The notes below the pieces were generated by a model. That model saw only the letters and a program-made list of their open reading frames with translations, had not been told where the DNA came from and did not search any database. Below, one piece after another: positions 14,464 through 22,128 of a stretch of 64,000 bases of DNA. Source of the stretch: an uncultured bacterium (GTDB taxonomy: Bacteria; Bacillota; Clostridia; Oscillospirales; Oscillospiraceae); assembly GCA_949840775.1 (NCBI GenBank), contig CATKXO010000001.1, positions 1-64,000 of the forward strand. Reading direction: 5' to 3'. The number at the start of each line of letters is the position of its first letter. Within the stretch, counting starts at the first letter, position 1. Both the position numbers and the translations under genes were made by a program.

Positions 14464-15340
14464 TGCGGGATATTATGTCAGCGAGGGGTTCCACTCCATC
14501 TTTACCCACGGCTTCATGTCCTTTGCCGCGGTGTGCATGATCGTGGCCTGCCTGATTATCATGGGCTCCTTTACCCTGCTGGCGGTGAACCTGGACAACA
14601 CCCTTGGGGACCTGGAGAGCGAGAACGAGATGCTGGTGTACATAGACGACGCCCTCACCCAGGACGAGGCCCGGATGCTCCAGCCCAAGCTGGCCCAGGT
14701 GGACAACGTGGCCCAGCTCACCTTTGTCACCAAGGAGCAGGCCATGGCCGACTACAAGGCCAAGCACAACGACAATATCGCTGTGCTCAAGGATTTGCCC
14801 GACGAGGCCCTGCGGGACCGCTACCGGGTCCATGTCTATGACATCGAGCGAATGGCCGAGACTCAGGCCGCCCTGGAGCAGGTGCCCGACGTGGCCTGGG
14901 TCCGGGCCGCCATTGAAATCGCCGACGGCTTTGTGATGGTGCGCAACATCGCCACCGCCGTGGCTCTGGTGCTCATCGGCATTCTGCTGGTCATTTCCCT
15001 TTTCATCATCGCCAACACCATCAAGCTGGCTACCTTCTACCGCCGGGAGGAGATCGCCATTATGAAGATGTGCGGCGCCACCGACGGCTTTATCGAGTGG
15101 CCCTTTGTGGTGGAGGGGATGCTGCTGGGACTGACGGGAGCCCTCATTGCTTTCTTCGCCCAGTGGGGGCTGTACCAGATGGTGGCGAAGTTTGCCGTTC
15201 AGGGCAACGGACTGTCCCTGGTCAATATGATCAGCTACAGCTCCATGGCCACAACGATTCTGGCCATTTTCTGCGGCGTGGGTGTCTTCATCGGCGTGGT
15301 GGGGTCCCTGTTCGCCATCCGGAAATTTTTGCAGGTTTAA
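14447..15340 (+). CDS. ftsX: Cell division protein FtsX
   Basis: Membrane partner of FtsE, 297 residues with four hydrophobic segments near 22-45, 170-195, 220-245 and 265-290. A large extracytoplasmic loop between the first two would contact the hydrolase. Typical motifs are FTHGFMSFAAVCMIVACLI, VDNVAQLTFVTKEQA and REEIAIMKMCGATDGFI. It starts at ATG 14447 inside ftsE, after CAGGTGG. The M23 peptidase gene just downstream encodes the likely activated enzyme. Confidence 0.95.
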   Translation: MSRKFNAGYYVSEGFHSIFTHGFMSFAAVCMIVACLIIMGSFTLLAVNLDNTLGDLESENEMLVYIDDALTQDEARMLQPKLAQVDNVAQLTFVTKEQAMADYKAKHNDNIAVLKDLPDEALRDRYRVHVYDIERMAETQAALEQVPDVAWVRAAIEIADGFVMVRNIATAVALVLIGILLVISLFIIANTIKLATFYRREEIAIMKMCGATDGFIEWPFVVEGMLLGLTGALIAFFAQWGLYQMVAKFAVQGNGLSLVNMISYSSMATTILAIFCGVGVFIGVVGSLFAIRKFLQV

Positions 15341-15360
15341 TCTTTTAAATGTGGGTGCAT

Positions 15361-15469
15361 GTGGGACCCGCCCCCCTGGGCGGGTCATTCCTCTCGGGCC
15401 TCCACACGTCTTCCACTTTCTTAGGTATCAACTGCTTGAAATGGCCCGCCGAAGGCGGCGGGCCCCACA
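15361..15469. repeat. Family B repeat between ftsX and the small membrane gene
   Basis: GTGGGACCCGCCCCCCTGGG at the left and ATGGCCCGCCGAAGGCGGCGGGCCCCAC at the right, around about 50 bases of AT-richer sequence. It lies inside the presumed operon. Confidence 0.85.
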
Positions 15470-15503
15470 GGAATATGATTAAGAAAACAGGAGGGTCGCC
15501 CAT

Positions 15504-15608
15504 ATGAAACGGCAGAAGAGACAAAAGCTGATGGTATCCATTTTGGCGGGCTTTTTGGCACTGCTGATGCTGCTGCCCATCATCGCCAACATCTTCATGA
15601 TCCGCTGA
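15504..15608 (+). CDS. 34-residue single-pass membrane peptide
   Basis: A short frame with a basic N-terminus (MKRQKRQKL) followed by one hydrophobic segment (VSILAGFLALLMLLPIIANI) and a short FMIR tail. AGGAGGGTCGCC precedes the ATG, one of the better ribosome sites in the region. It stops 14 bases before the M23 gene, whose own ribosome site overlaps the gap, so the two should be cotranscribed. It fits no family I know. It could tether or regulate the FtsEX-hydrolase complex, but that is only a suggestion from position. Confidence 0.65.
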   Translation: MKRQKRQKLMVSILAGFLALLMLLPIIANIFMIR

Positions 15609-15622
15609 GGGGAGGGAGCGCC

Positions 15623-16867
15623 GTGGATAAGAAAAAGCTGCTCCGCCGTGTGCTGGGTCTGGTCCTGGCAGTGGTCATGGTGCTGCCCCTGACCGGGCCG
15701 GGAATGCTGATCGACGCCTCCGCCGTCACCCAGGCGGAGATCGACGCCCTGAAAAACAACGCCAGCAATCTTGCGTCTCAAAAAAAAGATATCCAGAACC
15801 AGCTGAAGGCGGTAAAGGCGGACAAGAGCGCCGCCATGCAGAAGAAACAGCTGCTGGAGGACCAGATTGACGTGATCCGCCAGGAGATTGCCAACATCAA
15901 CGAGCAGATTGCCATGTACGACCAGCTCATCGCCGAGAAGACGGCGGAGCTGGAGCAGGCGGAGGCGGACGAGCAGGCCCAATTTGACCTGTTCTGCCGG
16001 CGGATGCGGTACATGGAGGAGCAGGGGGAGGTCTCCTACTGGTCCATCCTGTTTGCCTCCAACGATTTTTCCGAGCTGCTGGACAACTACATGATGATCG
16101 AGGAGATCATCCAGTATGACAACCAGGTCATCGACGACCTGACGGCGCTCCAGGAGAAGGTGACCAAGGACCGCACCGCTCTGGAGGGTGCCCAGGCGGA
16201 GCAGGAGGAGGCCAAGGCCCTCCAGGTGGCCGCCCAGGACGAGCTGAAGGCCCAGGAGGCCGAGGTGGACAAGCTCATCGCCCAGATCAACGCCCAGGAG
16301 GACCTGCTGGAGGAGATGGAGGAGGAGCTGAACAAGGCGGCCAAGGCCCTGGACAACCAGATCAAGGCCAAGGAGCGGGAGTACGCTGCCCAGATCGCCA
16401 AGGTGCCCAGCGAGTCGGGCTTCCTCTGGCCCCTGCCGGGCAGCTACAACACCATCTCCTCCCTGGCCGGCGGACGCATCCACCCGGTGACCGGCAAGCC
16501 CAGCAACCACGCCGGCATCGACATCCCAGCCCCCTCCGGCACCAACATCTACGCCGCCAAGAGCGGGGTGGTTATCCACGCCGCCAAGGGCACCGGCAGC
16601 AGCTGGTCCTACGGCAACTACGTCATCGTCTCCCACAGCGACGGCACCAGCACCCTCTACGGCCATATGAGCCGCATCGGCTGCAAGCAGGGGCAGACCG
16701 TCAGGCAGGGGGATGTGATCGGCTATGTGGGCACCACCGGCCGGTCCACCGGCAACCACCTCCACTTTGAAATCCGGGTGGGCAGCACCCGGAAAGACCC
16801 GGTAAACTACTTTAAGGACAAGACCCTCTACGTCACCAGCGGCGGAAAGAAAGTTTCCCTGTGGTGA
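15623..16867 (+). CDS. Murein hydrolase activator/M23 peptidase with coiled coil (EnvC-like)
   Basis: 414 residues. An N-terminal signal segment (RVLGLVLAVVMVLPLTG) is followed by a long coiled coil over about 38-265, with repeated KKDIQNQLKAVKADK-type heptads. A C-terminal M23/LytM domain (about 280-400) carries intact zinc ligands: His296 and Asp300 in NHAGIDIPA, and His379/His381 in GNHLHFEIR. This layout is that of FtsEX-dependent hydrolases such as PcsB or EnvC; retention of the ligands suggests it is itself catalytic. The start is GTG after GGGAGGGAGCGCC. The position after ftsEX supports a role in septal peptidoglycan cleavage. Confidence 0.9.
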   Translation: MDKKKLLRRVLGLVLAVVMVLPLTGPGMLIDASAVTQAEIDALKNNASNLASQKKDIQNQLKAVKADKSAAMQKKQLLEDQIDVIRQEIANINEQIAMYDQLIAEKTAELEQAEADEQAQFDLFCRRMRYMEEQGEVSYWSILFASNDFSELLDNYMMIEEIIQYDNQVIDDLTALQEKVTKDRTALEGAQAEQEEAKALQVAAQDELKAQEAEVDKLIAQINAQEDLLEEMEEELNKAAKALDNQIKAKEREYAAQIAKVPSESGFLWPLPGSYNTISSLAGGRIHPVTGKPSNHAGIDIPAPSGTNIYAAKSGVVIHAAKGTGSSWSYGNYVIVSHSDGTSTLYGHMSRIGCKQGQTVRQGDVIGYVGTTGRSTGNHLHFEIRVGSTRKDPVNYFKDKTLYVTSGGKKVSLW

Positions 16868-16875
16868 CGGACTGG

Positions 16876-16905
16876 AAAAGCTCCGCCGGCCGGCGGAGCT
16901 TTTTG
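16876..16905 (+). terminator. Rho-independent terminator of the ftsEX cluster
   Basis: GCTCCGCC-GGCC-GGCGGAGC, extended by A/T pairing and followed by TTTTTG. Confidence 0.85.
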
Positions 16906-16941
16906 TTACCAAATTTTTATTGAATTGTCATATGATTGAAC

Positions 16942-16970
16942 TTGCCATCGGAGAGGAAGGGGGCTACAAT
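16942..16970 (+). promoter_or_regulatory. Promoter of the polysaccharide deacetylase gene
   Basis: TTGCCA (16942-16947) and TACAAT (16965-16970), 17-base spacer. It is identical in both hexamers and spacing to the ftsE promoter at 13584, hinting at coordinated expression. Confidence 0.7.
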
Positions 16971-17018
16971 AGAACCATCAATGTCGAAACCCGTCGAGCG
17001 CGGGAGAGGGTGGTGCTT

Positions 17019-18044
17019 ATGTCTGAGAAGATCAAAGCGGGGCGGTCCCGGGAGGAGAAAAAACATCCATTTTTCCTGGGCCGGCTGCTGAGGCGGGCGG
17101 TCCCTGCGGCTCTGGTTCTGGCTGTTTTGGTGCCCACCGCCCTGGCCATCGGACTGGAGGCCTCCCTGTCCCAGACCAGGGCAGAGCTGGACCGGCTCCA
17201 GGAGAGCTCCGCGGCGGCGGCGGGGAACTTCCTTGCGGGGGACGGCGGCGTCTGGCAGAGGCCGGAGCCCGGCGGCACAGACGGGTCCGCCGCCCCGCCC
17301 CAGGAGACGGAGCCCGCCCAGGACAGCGTCCGGGACCCCGGTCCGGAGGTCCCCGCCTATCAGGCGCTGTACCCCGAGCTCTACGCCGGGGAGCATGAAT
17401 GGAACACGGTGAACAAGAAAAAGGTGTGTTACCTCACCTTTGACGACGGCCCCTCCGCCCGCACCCCCGAGGTGCTGGAGATTTTGGAGCGGTACGGGGT
17501 GAAGGCCACCTTTTTCGTGGTGGGCAAGGACACGGAGCAGTCCCGGCAGTGGATGAAGCAGATCGTGGACGCGGGCCACACCATCGGTGTTCACAGCTAT
17601 ACCCACACCTACCGGAAGATTTACGCCTCGGTGGAGGCGTATCTGGAGGACTTTGCCAGAGAGTACCACATCATTGAGGAGGCCACCGGCGTGGCGCCCC
17701 AGATTTTCCGCTTCCCCGGGGGGAGCATCAACGCCTACAACGGCCACATCTACCAGGAGATTGTGGCGGAGATGACCCGCCGGGGGTTTGTCTACTTCGA
17801 CTGGAACCGGTCCAACGGCGACGCGGTGCGCAAGCCCCCTGCCGCCCCGGTGCTGGCCCAGAACGCCCTGGACCGGCTGGGGGCCTCCAGCCGGGTGGTC
17901 GTCCTGATGCATGACAGCAAGGGCCACGCCACCACCGTGGCCGCCCTGCCCGCCATCATCGAGGGCTACCAAAACGCCGGCTATACCCTGGAGGCCCTCA
18001 CCCCCGAGGTGCGGCCCATCGTCTATGCCTACCCCAATCCCTGA
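17019..18044 (+). CDS. Membrane-anchored polysaccharide deacetylase
   Basis: 341 residues: a short basic cytoplasmic start, one transmembrane helix at about 25-48 (AVPAALVLAVLVPTALAIGL), a Pro/Glu-rich linker and a NodB-type deacetylase domain at about 130-325. The metal-site motif TFDDGP has Asp142 and Asp143, and HSYTHTY supplies His192 and His196. RFPGG and the late VVLMHDSKGH motif complete the set. The likely substrate is N-acetylglucosamine or N-acetylmuramic acid of peptidoglycan, a change that resists lysozyme. ATG 17019 was chosen with AGGG 8-9 bases upstream. The promoter matches that of the adjacent division cluster. Confidence 0.9.
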   Translation: MSEKIKAGRSREEKKHPFFLGRLLRRAVPAALVLAVLVPTALAIGLEASLSQTRAELDRLQESSAAAAGNFLAGDGGVWQRPEPGGTDGSAAPPQETEPAQDSVRDPGPEVPAYQALYPELYAGEHEWNTVNKKKVCYLTFDDGPSARTPEVLEILERYGVKATFFVVGKDTEQSRQWMKQIVDAGHTIGVHSYTHTYRKIYASVEAYLEDFAREYHIIEEATGVAPQIFRFPGGSINAYNGHIYQEIVAEMTRRGFVYFDWNRSNGDAVRKPPAAPVLAQNALDRLGASSRVVVLMHDSKGHATTVAALPAIIEGYQNAGYTLEALTPEVRPIVYAYPNP

Positions 18045-18052
18045 GCGCGAAA

Positions 18053-18165
18053 GCCTCCCTTCGCAAAGGGAGGGGGACCGCCGCCGAAGGCGGTGGTGGA
18101 GGGTTTTCTCTGAGGAAACCCCCAGTCAGCCTGCGGCTGACAGCCCCCTTTGCGAAGGGGGCCTT
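18053..18165. repeat. Palindromic intergenic repeat, family R1
   Basis: Same left arm and first inner hairpin as the copy at 9-142, but the second inner hairpin is GTCAGCCTGCGGCTGAC in place of CCCGGCTTCGCCGGG. It immediately follows the deacetylase stop codon. Confidence 0.85.
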
Positions 18166-18190
18166 ACGGGAGATTCTTCCTCAAAAGGGC

Positions 18191-18219
18191 TTGCCTTTTG
18201 GAAGACTTTGCGGTAAAAT
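18191..18219 (+). promoter_or_regulatory. Promoter of the second stalk-domain protein
   Basis: TTGCCT (18191-18196) and TAAAAT (18214-18219), 17-base spacer. The expected first transcribed base, near 18226, coincides with the first base of the duplicated hairpin unit. Confidence 0.7.
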
Positions 18220-18225
18220 GATAGC

Positions 18226-18301
18226 AGGACGTACGTCCTATCGTTTCCTTCTCAGGAAACGATAGGACGTACGTCCTATCGTTTCCTTCTCAGGAAACGA
18301 T
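18226..18301. repeat. Duplicated palindrome-hairpin unit upstream of the second stalk protein
   Basis: Two identical 38-bp units (18226-18263, 18264-18301). Each is the 14-base palindrome AGGACGTACGTCCT plus the hairpin ATCGTTTCCT-TCTC-AGGAAACGAT. The sequence is unrelated to the unit at 11219 but has the same parts, order, copy number and distance to the gene. Confidence 0.85.
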
Positions 18302-18336
18302 AAGTGCGTTCAATTTGTACGAAGGAGACAGAGACA

Positions 18337-19164
18337 ATGAGAAAGAAAGTTTTATCCCTCGCGCTGGCCCTGGCACTCTGCCTGGGGCTGACCATCCCCG
18401 CTTTTGCGGCAGAAACCTGCACATATACATGGGAAGGCGTTACCATTACCGCTCACTCAAACGGCTCAGTCAATTATACCGGAGCAGGAAAGCTTACGGT
18501 GGAGCACGCGGAGGTTGGCGCCCATACGCTCTATGAAGCGTCGTACGAGGGGACGGCCCACCCCCGCCCCGTCGAAGGTTTCAGTAATAAGGCCACAATC
18601 AGTGTTGGGCAGGGACTTACCATGACGGACGAGTTCAAAGAAGCTTGGAACGTGTGTGCAAATCATTATGGATGGTCCGTCTCATTCGACGGCTCCACCA
18701 CCCCCGCCCAGCCTGAACAGCCCCAGCAGCCGGCGGGGACGGCGGCCTCCCCCACCAACGACAAGCTGGAGGTGGACGGTGCGGCGGCCGACCCCACGGT
18801 GTACAAGATCAACGGCAGCAACTACTTCAAGATTCGGGACGTGGCGGCTCTGCTGAACGGCACAGAGAAGCAGTTCGCCGTGGGATATGACGGGAGCAAG
18901 AACGCCGTCACCGCCACCACCGGCCAGGGGTATGAGAAGCAGCCCGGCGACCTGGCCGGCGCGGCCAAGGGCGGCGACCAGAGCGCCAACCCCAGCAACG
19001 ACGCGATTTACGTCAACGGAGAGAAAATCACCGCCGAGGTATACAAGATTAACGGCTCCAACTACTTCAAGCTCCGGGACCTGGGCAGGGCCCTGGACTT
19101 CTACGTGGGCTGGAGCGCCAACCGGGGCGTGTACATCGAAACCGGCAAGCCCTACTCCGAATAA
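18337..19164 (+). CDS. Secreted protein with C-terminal stalk domains
   Basis: 275 residues. A Sec signal peptide covers about 1-25 (KVLSLALALALCLGLTIPAFA, cleavage after AFAAE) and resembles that of the LRR protein at 11327. A unique N-terminal domain of about 100 residues (TYTWEGVTITAHSNGSVNY) is not recognised. After a Pro/Gln linker, two stalk-like copper-amine-oxidase N-terminal type segments carry YKINGSNYFKIRDVAALL and YKINGSNYFKLRDLGRAL; they match the LRR protein closely. The shared tail with different heads looks like a display module. GAAGGAGACAG precedes the ATG. Confidence 0.8.
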   Translation: MRKKVLSLALALALCLGLTIPAFAAETCTYTWEGVTITAHSNGSVNYTGAGKLTVEHAEVGAHTLYEASYEGTAHPRPVEGFSNKATISVGQGLTMTDEFKEAWNVCANHYGWSVSFDGSTTPAQPEQPQQPAGTAASPTNDKLEVDGAAADPTVYKINGSNYFKIRDVAALLNGTEKQFAVGYDGSKNAVTATTGQGYEKQPGDLAGAAKGGDQSANPSNDAIYVNGEKITAEVYKINGSNYFKLRDLGRALDFYVGWSANRGVYIETGKPYSE

Positions 19165-19207
19165 CAGACAAGCGGCCCCTATGGGGGTGTTGAGATAAGA
19201 AACTTTT

Positions 19208-19236
19208 TGTAGGGGCGCATATTATGCGCCCCTACA
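19208..19236. repeat. Short family C palindrome
   Basis: TGTAGGGGCGCATATTATGCGCCCCTACA, a near-perfect 29-base palindrome downstream of the stalk-protein gene. The gap 19165-19306 holds nothing else recognised apart from an AT-rich lead-in to the SRP RNA promoter. Confidence 0.85.
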
Positions 19237-19306
19237 GGATTTCTTAAAGCAACGCCCACCGGGGGCCGCTCTTTTGTGCCGCCGGGAAAATTCGTGAAAA
19301 TAATCG

Positions 19307-19335
19307 TTGCGAAACTGGAAAAAATATAGTACAAT
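19307..19335 (+). promoter_or_regulatory. Promoter of the SRP RNA gene
   Basis: TTGCGA (19307-19312) and TACAAT (19330-19335), 17-base spacer, about 20 bases before the predicted RNA 5' end. Confidence 0.7.
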
Positions 19336-19356
19336 ATGAAAAGCTTTTGTTCCGTC

Positions 19357-19662
19357 TCGGTGCGGAGCAAGGCCGCACTAGTCGGGGAGATAGCGGTGCC
19401 CTGTACCTGCAATCCGCTACAGCGGGGATGAATCCCGGCCCCCGGACGTGAGGCTGTATTGTCTGCCCTGGAAAAGCAGTGATGATAGACCGGTCCCGCG
19501 CAACGGGGCTGCCGTGAACCGTGTCAGGCGGGGAACCGAGCAGCACTAAGCGGTTTGACCCGTGTGCCGCGGGGATACTGTTCTTGAGCCGGCTGTCCAG
19601 GTAACGGGTATGTCCCGCGCTTCAAAGGCCGGTGTGCGGTCTTGCTCTGCATCGAATTTTTT
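19357..19662 (+). ncRNA. ffs: Signal recognition particle RNA, large bacterial type
   Basis: RNA scaffold of the signal recognition particle that delivers nascent membrane and secreted proteins. The Alu-domain signature GCGGTGCCCTGTACCTGCAA (near 19392) and the helix 8 region GTGAACCGTGTCAGGCGGGG with AACCGAGCAGCACTAAGC (about 19515-19552) match the Bacillus/Clostridium large SRP RNA. The 5' end (GCAAGGCCGCAC from 19367) pairs with the 3' end (GTGCGGTCTTGC to 19645), and pairing extends outward to 19357/19655, followed by seven Ts acting as terminator. Exact ends are estimated. The order SRP RNA, dnaX, ybaB is common in Firmicutes. Confidence 0.92.
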
Positions 19663-19669
19663 TAAGGCT

Positions 19670-19737
19670 GTGGGACCCGCCGCCCTCGGCGGGTCATTTC
19701 GGGTCAGAATGGCCCGCCCAAGGGGGCGGGCCCCACA
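19670..19737. repeat. Family B repeat between SRP RNA and dnaX
   Basis: GTGGGACCCGCCGCCCTCGG at the left and ATGGCCCGCCCAAGGGGGCGGGCCCCACA at the right. Confidence 0.85.
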
Positions 19738-19759
19738 TGTTTTATCGGGAGGTGACCGG

Positions 19760-21604
19760 ATGTATCAGGCACTATACAGAAAGTGGCGGCCCCGCACCTT
19801 CGACGACGTGGTGGGCCAGGAGCACATCACCGAGACGTTAAAGCGCCAGGCGGCGGAGGGGCGGCTGTCCCACGCCTATCTGTTTACCGGCACCCGGGGA
19901 ACGGGCAAGACCACCTGCGCCAAGATTCTGGCCAGGGCGGTGAACTGCCGGAACCCCCAGGACGGCAACCCCTGCAACCAGTGCCCCGCCTGCCTGGGGA
20001 TTGAGAACGGCTCCATCCTGGACGTGCTGGAGCTGGATGCCGCCTCCAACAACGGGGTGGACCAGGTCCGGGCCCTGCGGGACGAGGCGGTGTACACCCC
20101 CGCCGCCGTCAAAAAGCGGGTGTACATCATCGACGAGGCCCACATGCTCACCAATCAGGCCTGGAACGCCCTGCTGAAGATTCTGGAGGAGCCGCCTGCC
20201 CACCTGATGTTTGTCCTGGCCACCACCGAGCCCCACAAGGTGCTGGCCACCATCCGCAGCCGGTGCCAGCAGTTCTCCTTCAAGCGCATCCTGCCCATGC
20301 AGATTTCCCGGCGGCTGGAGTATGTGGCGGAGCAGGAGAATATTCCCCTCACCAAGGAGGGGGCCGCCCTGCTGGCCCGGCTGGCCGACGGCGGCATGCG
20401 GGATGCCCTGTCCCTGCTGGACCAGTGCGCCGGGGGGAAGGGGACGCTGGACGAACAGGCCATTTACGACACCCTGGGCCTGGCGGGCAGCGCAGAGACC
20501 GCCGCCCTGATGGAGCGGCTGGCCCTTCGGGATACCGCTGCGGCTTTGGATACCCTGGCCCGGCTGTACGCCGGCGGCAGGGAGGTCGGGTCGGTGCTGG
20601 GGGAGCTGTCCGCCCTGGCCCGGGACCTGCTTCTGCGCAAGACCGCTCCCCAGGGGAGCGCGGCCCTGATGAGCGGGAGCTACGACGAGGCCACCCTCCG
20701 CCGCCTGGGAGAACTGCTGTCCTCCCAGCGGCTGCTTCAGATGCTCACCCAGCTCCAGGCCGCGTCCGCCAGCCTGGCACGCAGCGCCAACCGGCGTACC
20801 GACGCGGAGCTGTGCCTCATCCGCCTCAGCGACGAGAGCCTGGACGAGTCCTTCACCGGTCTGTCCGCCCGGCTCGCCCGGGTGGAGGAGCAGCTGGCCA
20901 AGGGAATCCCTGCCCCTCCGCCCCCTTCCGCGCCTGTGCCCAAAGCGGAGCCGCCGAAGGGCGCAAAGCAGGAGGCGTATGTCCCCTACTGGGAGGAGGA
21001 GCTGCCCCCGCCCCCCGACGAGCCCCCTCCGGAGGAGCGGAGCTGCGACGACATGGAGCTGGAGTACGACTTTGACCTTCCGGAGCCCGTCCCGGAGCCG
21101 CCCCGTCCTCAAGGGGCCCCGCCCCAGAAAGCCCCGGCGTCACCGCCTCCCGTGTCCCGGCCGGCCGCTGTGCCTGCCCCCCCTGCCCCTGAACCTGTGC
21201 CCCAGCCGGCCGCCCCCTCCCCCCAGGCGGCCCCGGCGGACCAGAGCGGCGGCGACAGCACCTTCTGGCCCTCATTTGCGGCGGGACTGCGGGGCAAGGT
21301 GCCCCCCACGGTGATGCCCTATCTCAACAACCCGGCCAAAGTGACCGGGGTGTGGAAAAACGGGATGCTCACCCTGTGGGTGGACAGCGAATTTACCCGC
21401 TCCATGCTGAACAAGCCGGCGGTGGTGGAGAAGCTGACTGCGGCTGCGGCCGCTTCCTTCGGAGGACAGCCCCAGGTCAGCGTTGTCACCGGCACGCCTC
21501 CCCCGGAGCAGCCGCCCTCCTCCGTCCCCGAAGCGGCGGAAGAGAAGGACCCCCTGAACGATCTGCTGGCCTTTGGCGGACTGGATAATATCACCATTCA
21601 ATGA
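19760..21604 (+). CDS. dnaX: DNA polymerase III subunit gamma/tau
   Basis: Clamp-loader ATPase (614 residues) of the replicative polymerase. It begins MYQALYRKWRPRTFDDVVGQ. Walker A GTRGTGKT is at 44-51, zinc ligands Cys63, Cys72, Cys75 and Cys78, Walker B VYIIDEAHML near 120-129, and sensor 1 FVLATTEPHKVLATIRSRC follows. After the AAA+ and collar regions comes a Pro-rich linker (about 395-515) and a C-terminal tau-like domain around FWPSFAAGLRGK. I start at ATG 19760 with GGGAGGTG upstream; longer frames run into the SRP RNA. No obvious slippery A-run for gamma frameshifting was seen. Confidence 0.95.
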   Translation: MYQALYRKWRPRTFDDVVGQEHITETLKRQAAEGRLSHAYLFTGTRGTGKTTCAKILARAVNCRNPQDGNPCNQCPACLGIENGSILDVLELDAASNNGVDQVRALRDEAVYTPAAVKKRVYIIDEAHMLTNQAWNALLKILEEPPAHLMFVLATTEPHKVLATIRSRCQQFSFKRILPMQISRRLEYVAEQENIPLTKEGAALLARLADGGMRDALSLLDQCAGGKGTLDEQAIYDTLGLAGSAETAALMERLALRDTAAALDTLARLYAGGREVGSVLGELSALARDLLLRKTAPQGSAALMSGSYDEATLRRLGELLSSQRLLQMLTQLQAASASLARSANRRTDAELCLIRLSDESLDESFTGLSARLARVEEQLAKGIPAPPPPSAPVPKAEPPKGAKQEAYVPYWEEELPPPPDEPPPEERSCDDMELEYDFDLPEPVPEPPRPQGAPPQKAPASPPPVSRPAAVPAPPAPEPVPQPAAPSPQAAPADQSGGDSTFWPSFAAGLRGKVPPTVMPYLNNPAKVTGVWKNGMLTLWVDSEFTRSMLNKPAVVEKLTAAAAASFGGQPQVSVVTGTPPPEQPPSSVPEAAEEKDPLNDLLAFGGLDNITIQ

Positions 21605-21611
21605 GAAGGGA

Positions 21612-21679
21612 TGTGGGACCCGCCGCCCTCGGCGGGTCACTTCCTCAAGATGGATGGCCCGCCCAGGGGGCGGGCCCCA
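21612..21679. repeat. Family B repeat between dnaX and ybaB
   Basis: GTGGGACCCGCCGCCCTCGG and ATGGCCCGCCCAGGGGGCGGGCCCCA. The second repeat of this family flanking dnaX. Confidence 0.85.
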
Positions 21680-21708
21680 AAGATAAAATTTGATAAGGAG
21701 AATCACGT

Positions 21709-22062
21709 ATGGCAAAAGGATATGGCCGGGGCATGCCCGGCATGGGCGGCGGCATGAATATGAACATGATCAAGCAGGCCCAGAAGATGCAGCAGGACAT
21801 GCTGCGGATGCAGCAGGAACTCCAGGAGAAGGAGTATTCCGCCGCCTCCGGGGGCGGGATGGTCACCGCCACCGTCAGCGGAAAGCACGAGCTGAAAAAC
21901 CTGGTCATCGATCCCGAAGCCGTGGACCCGGAGGACGTGGAGATGCTCCAGGACATGATTGTGGCCGCCGTCAACGAGGCCATGCGCTCCGCCGACGCCG
22001 ACGCTGCCAACACCATGCAGTCCCTCACCGGGGGGCTGAACCTGGGCGGCCTGGGACTGTAA
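21709..22062 (+). CDS. ybaB: YbaB/EbfC nucleoid-associated protein
   Basis: A 117-residue DNA-binding protein forming tweezer-like dimers. An N-terminal Gly/Met-rich stretch (GRGMPGMGGGMNMN) is followed by the family core MIKQAQKMQQDMLRMQQELQ, VTATVSGKHELKNLVIDPEAVDP and a final AANTMQSLTGGLNLGGLG. AAGGAG precedes the ATG. The family normally sits between dnaX and recR; here recR is absent and an LRR protein follows after a terminator. Confidence 0.93.
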   Translation: MAKGYGRGMPGMGGGMNMNMIKQAQKMQQDMLRMQQELQEKEYSAASGGGMVTATVSGKHELKNLVIDPEAVDPEDVEMLQDMIVAAVNEAMRSADADAANTMQSLTGGLNLGGLGL

Positions 22063-22074
22063 GCTTATGACTGC

Positions 22075-22103
22075 AAAGGGCCGTCCGCGGGACGGCCCTT
22101 TTG
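22075..22103 (+). terminator. Rho-independent terminator after ybaB
   Basis: GGGCCGTCC-GCG-GGACGGCCC followed by TTTTGT. Confidence 0.88.
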
Positions 22104-22128
22104 TATTTCGGAAGGGAGAGCAGAGGAT

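Noticed and set aside
19838-21112. Long minus-strand frame opposite dnaX, and similar ones opposite the M23, deacetylase, rimO-pgsA and his regions
   Set aside because: Antisense shadows of well-supported genes, with low-complexity composition and no start signals.
20900-21300. Separate gene in the proline-rich part of dnaX
   Set aside because: The frame is continuous with dnaX and matches the expected linker before the tau-like end.
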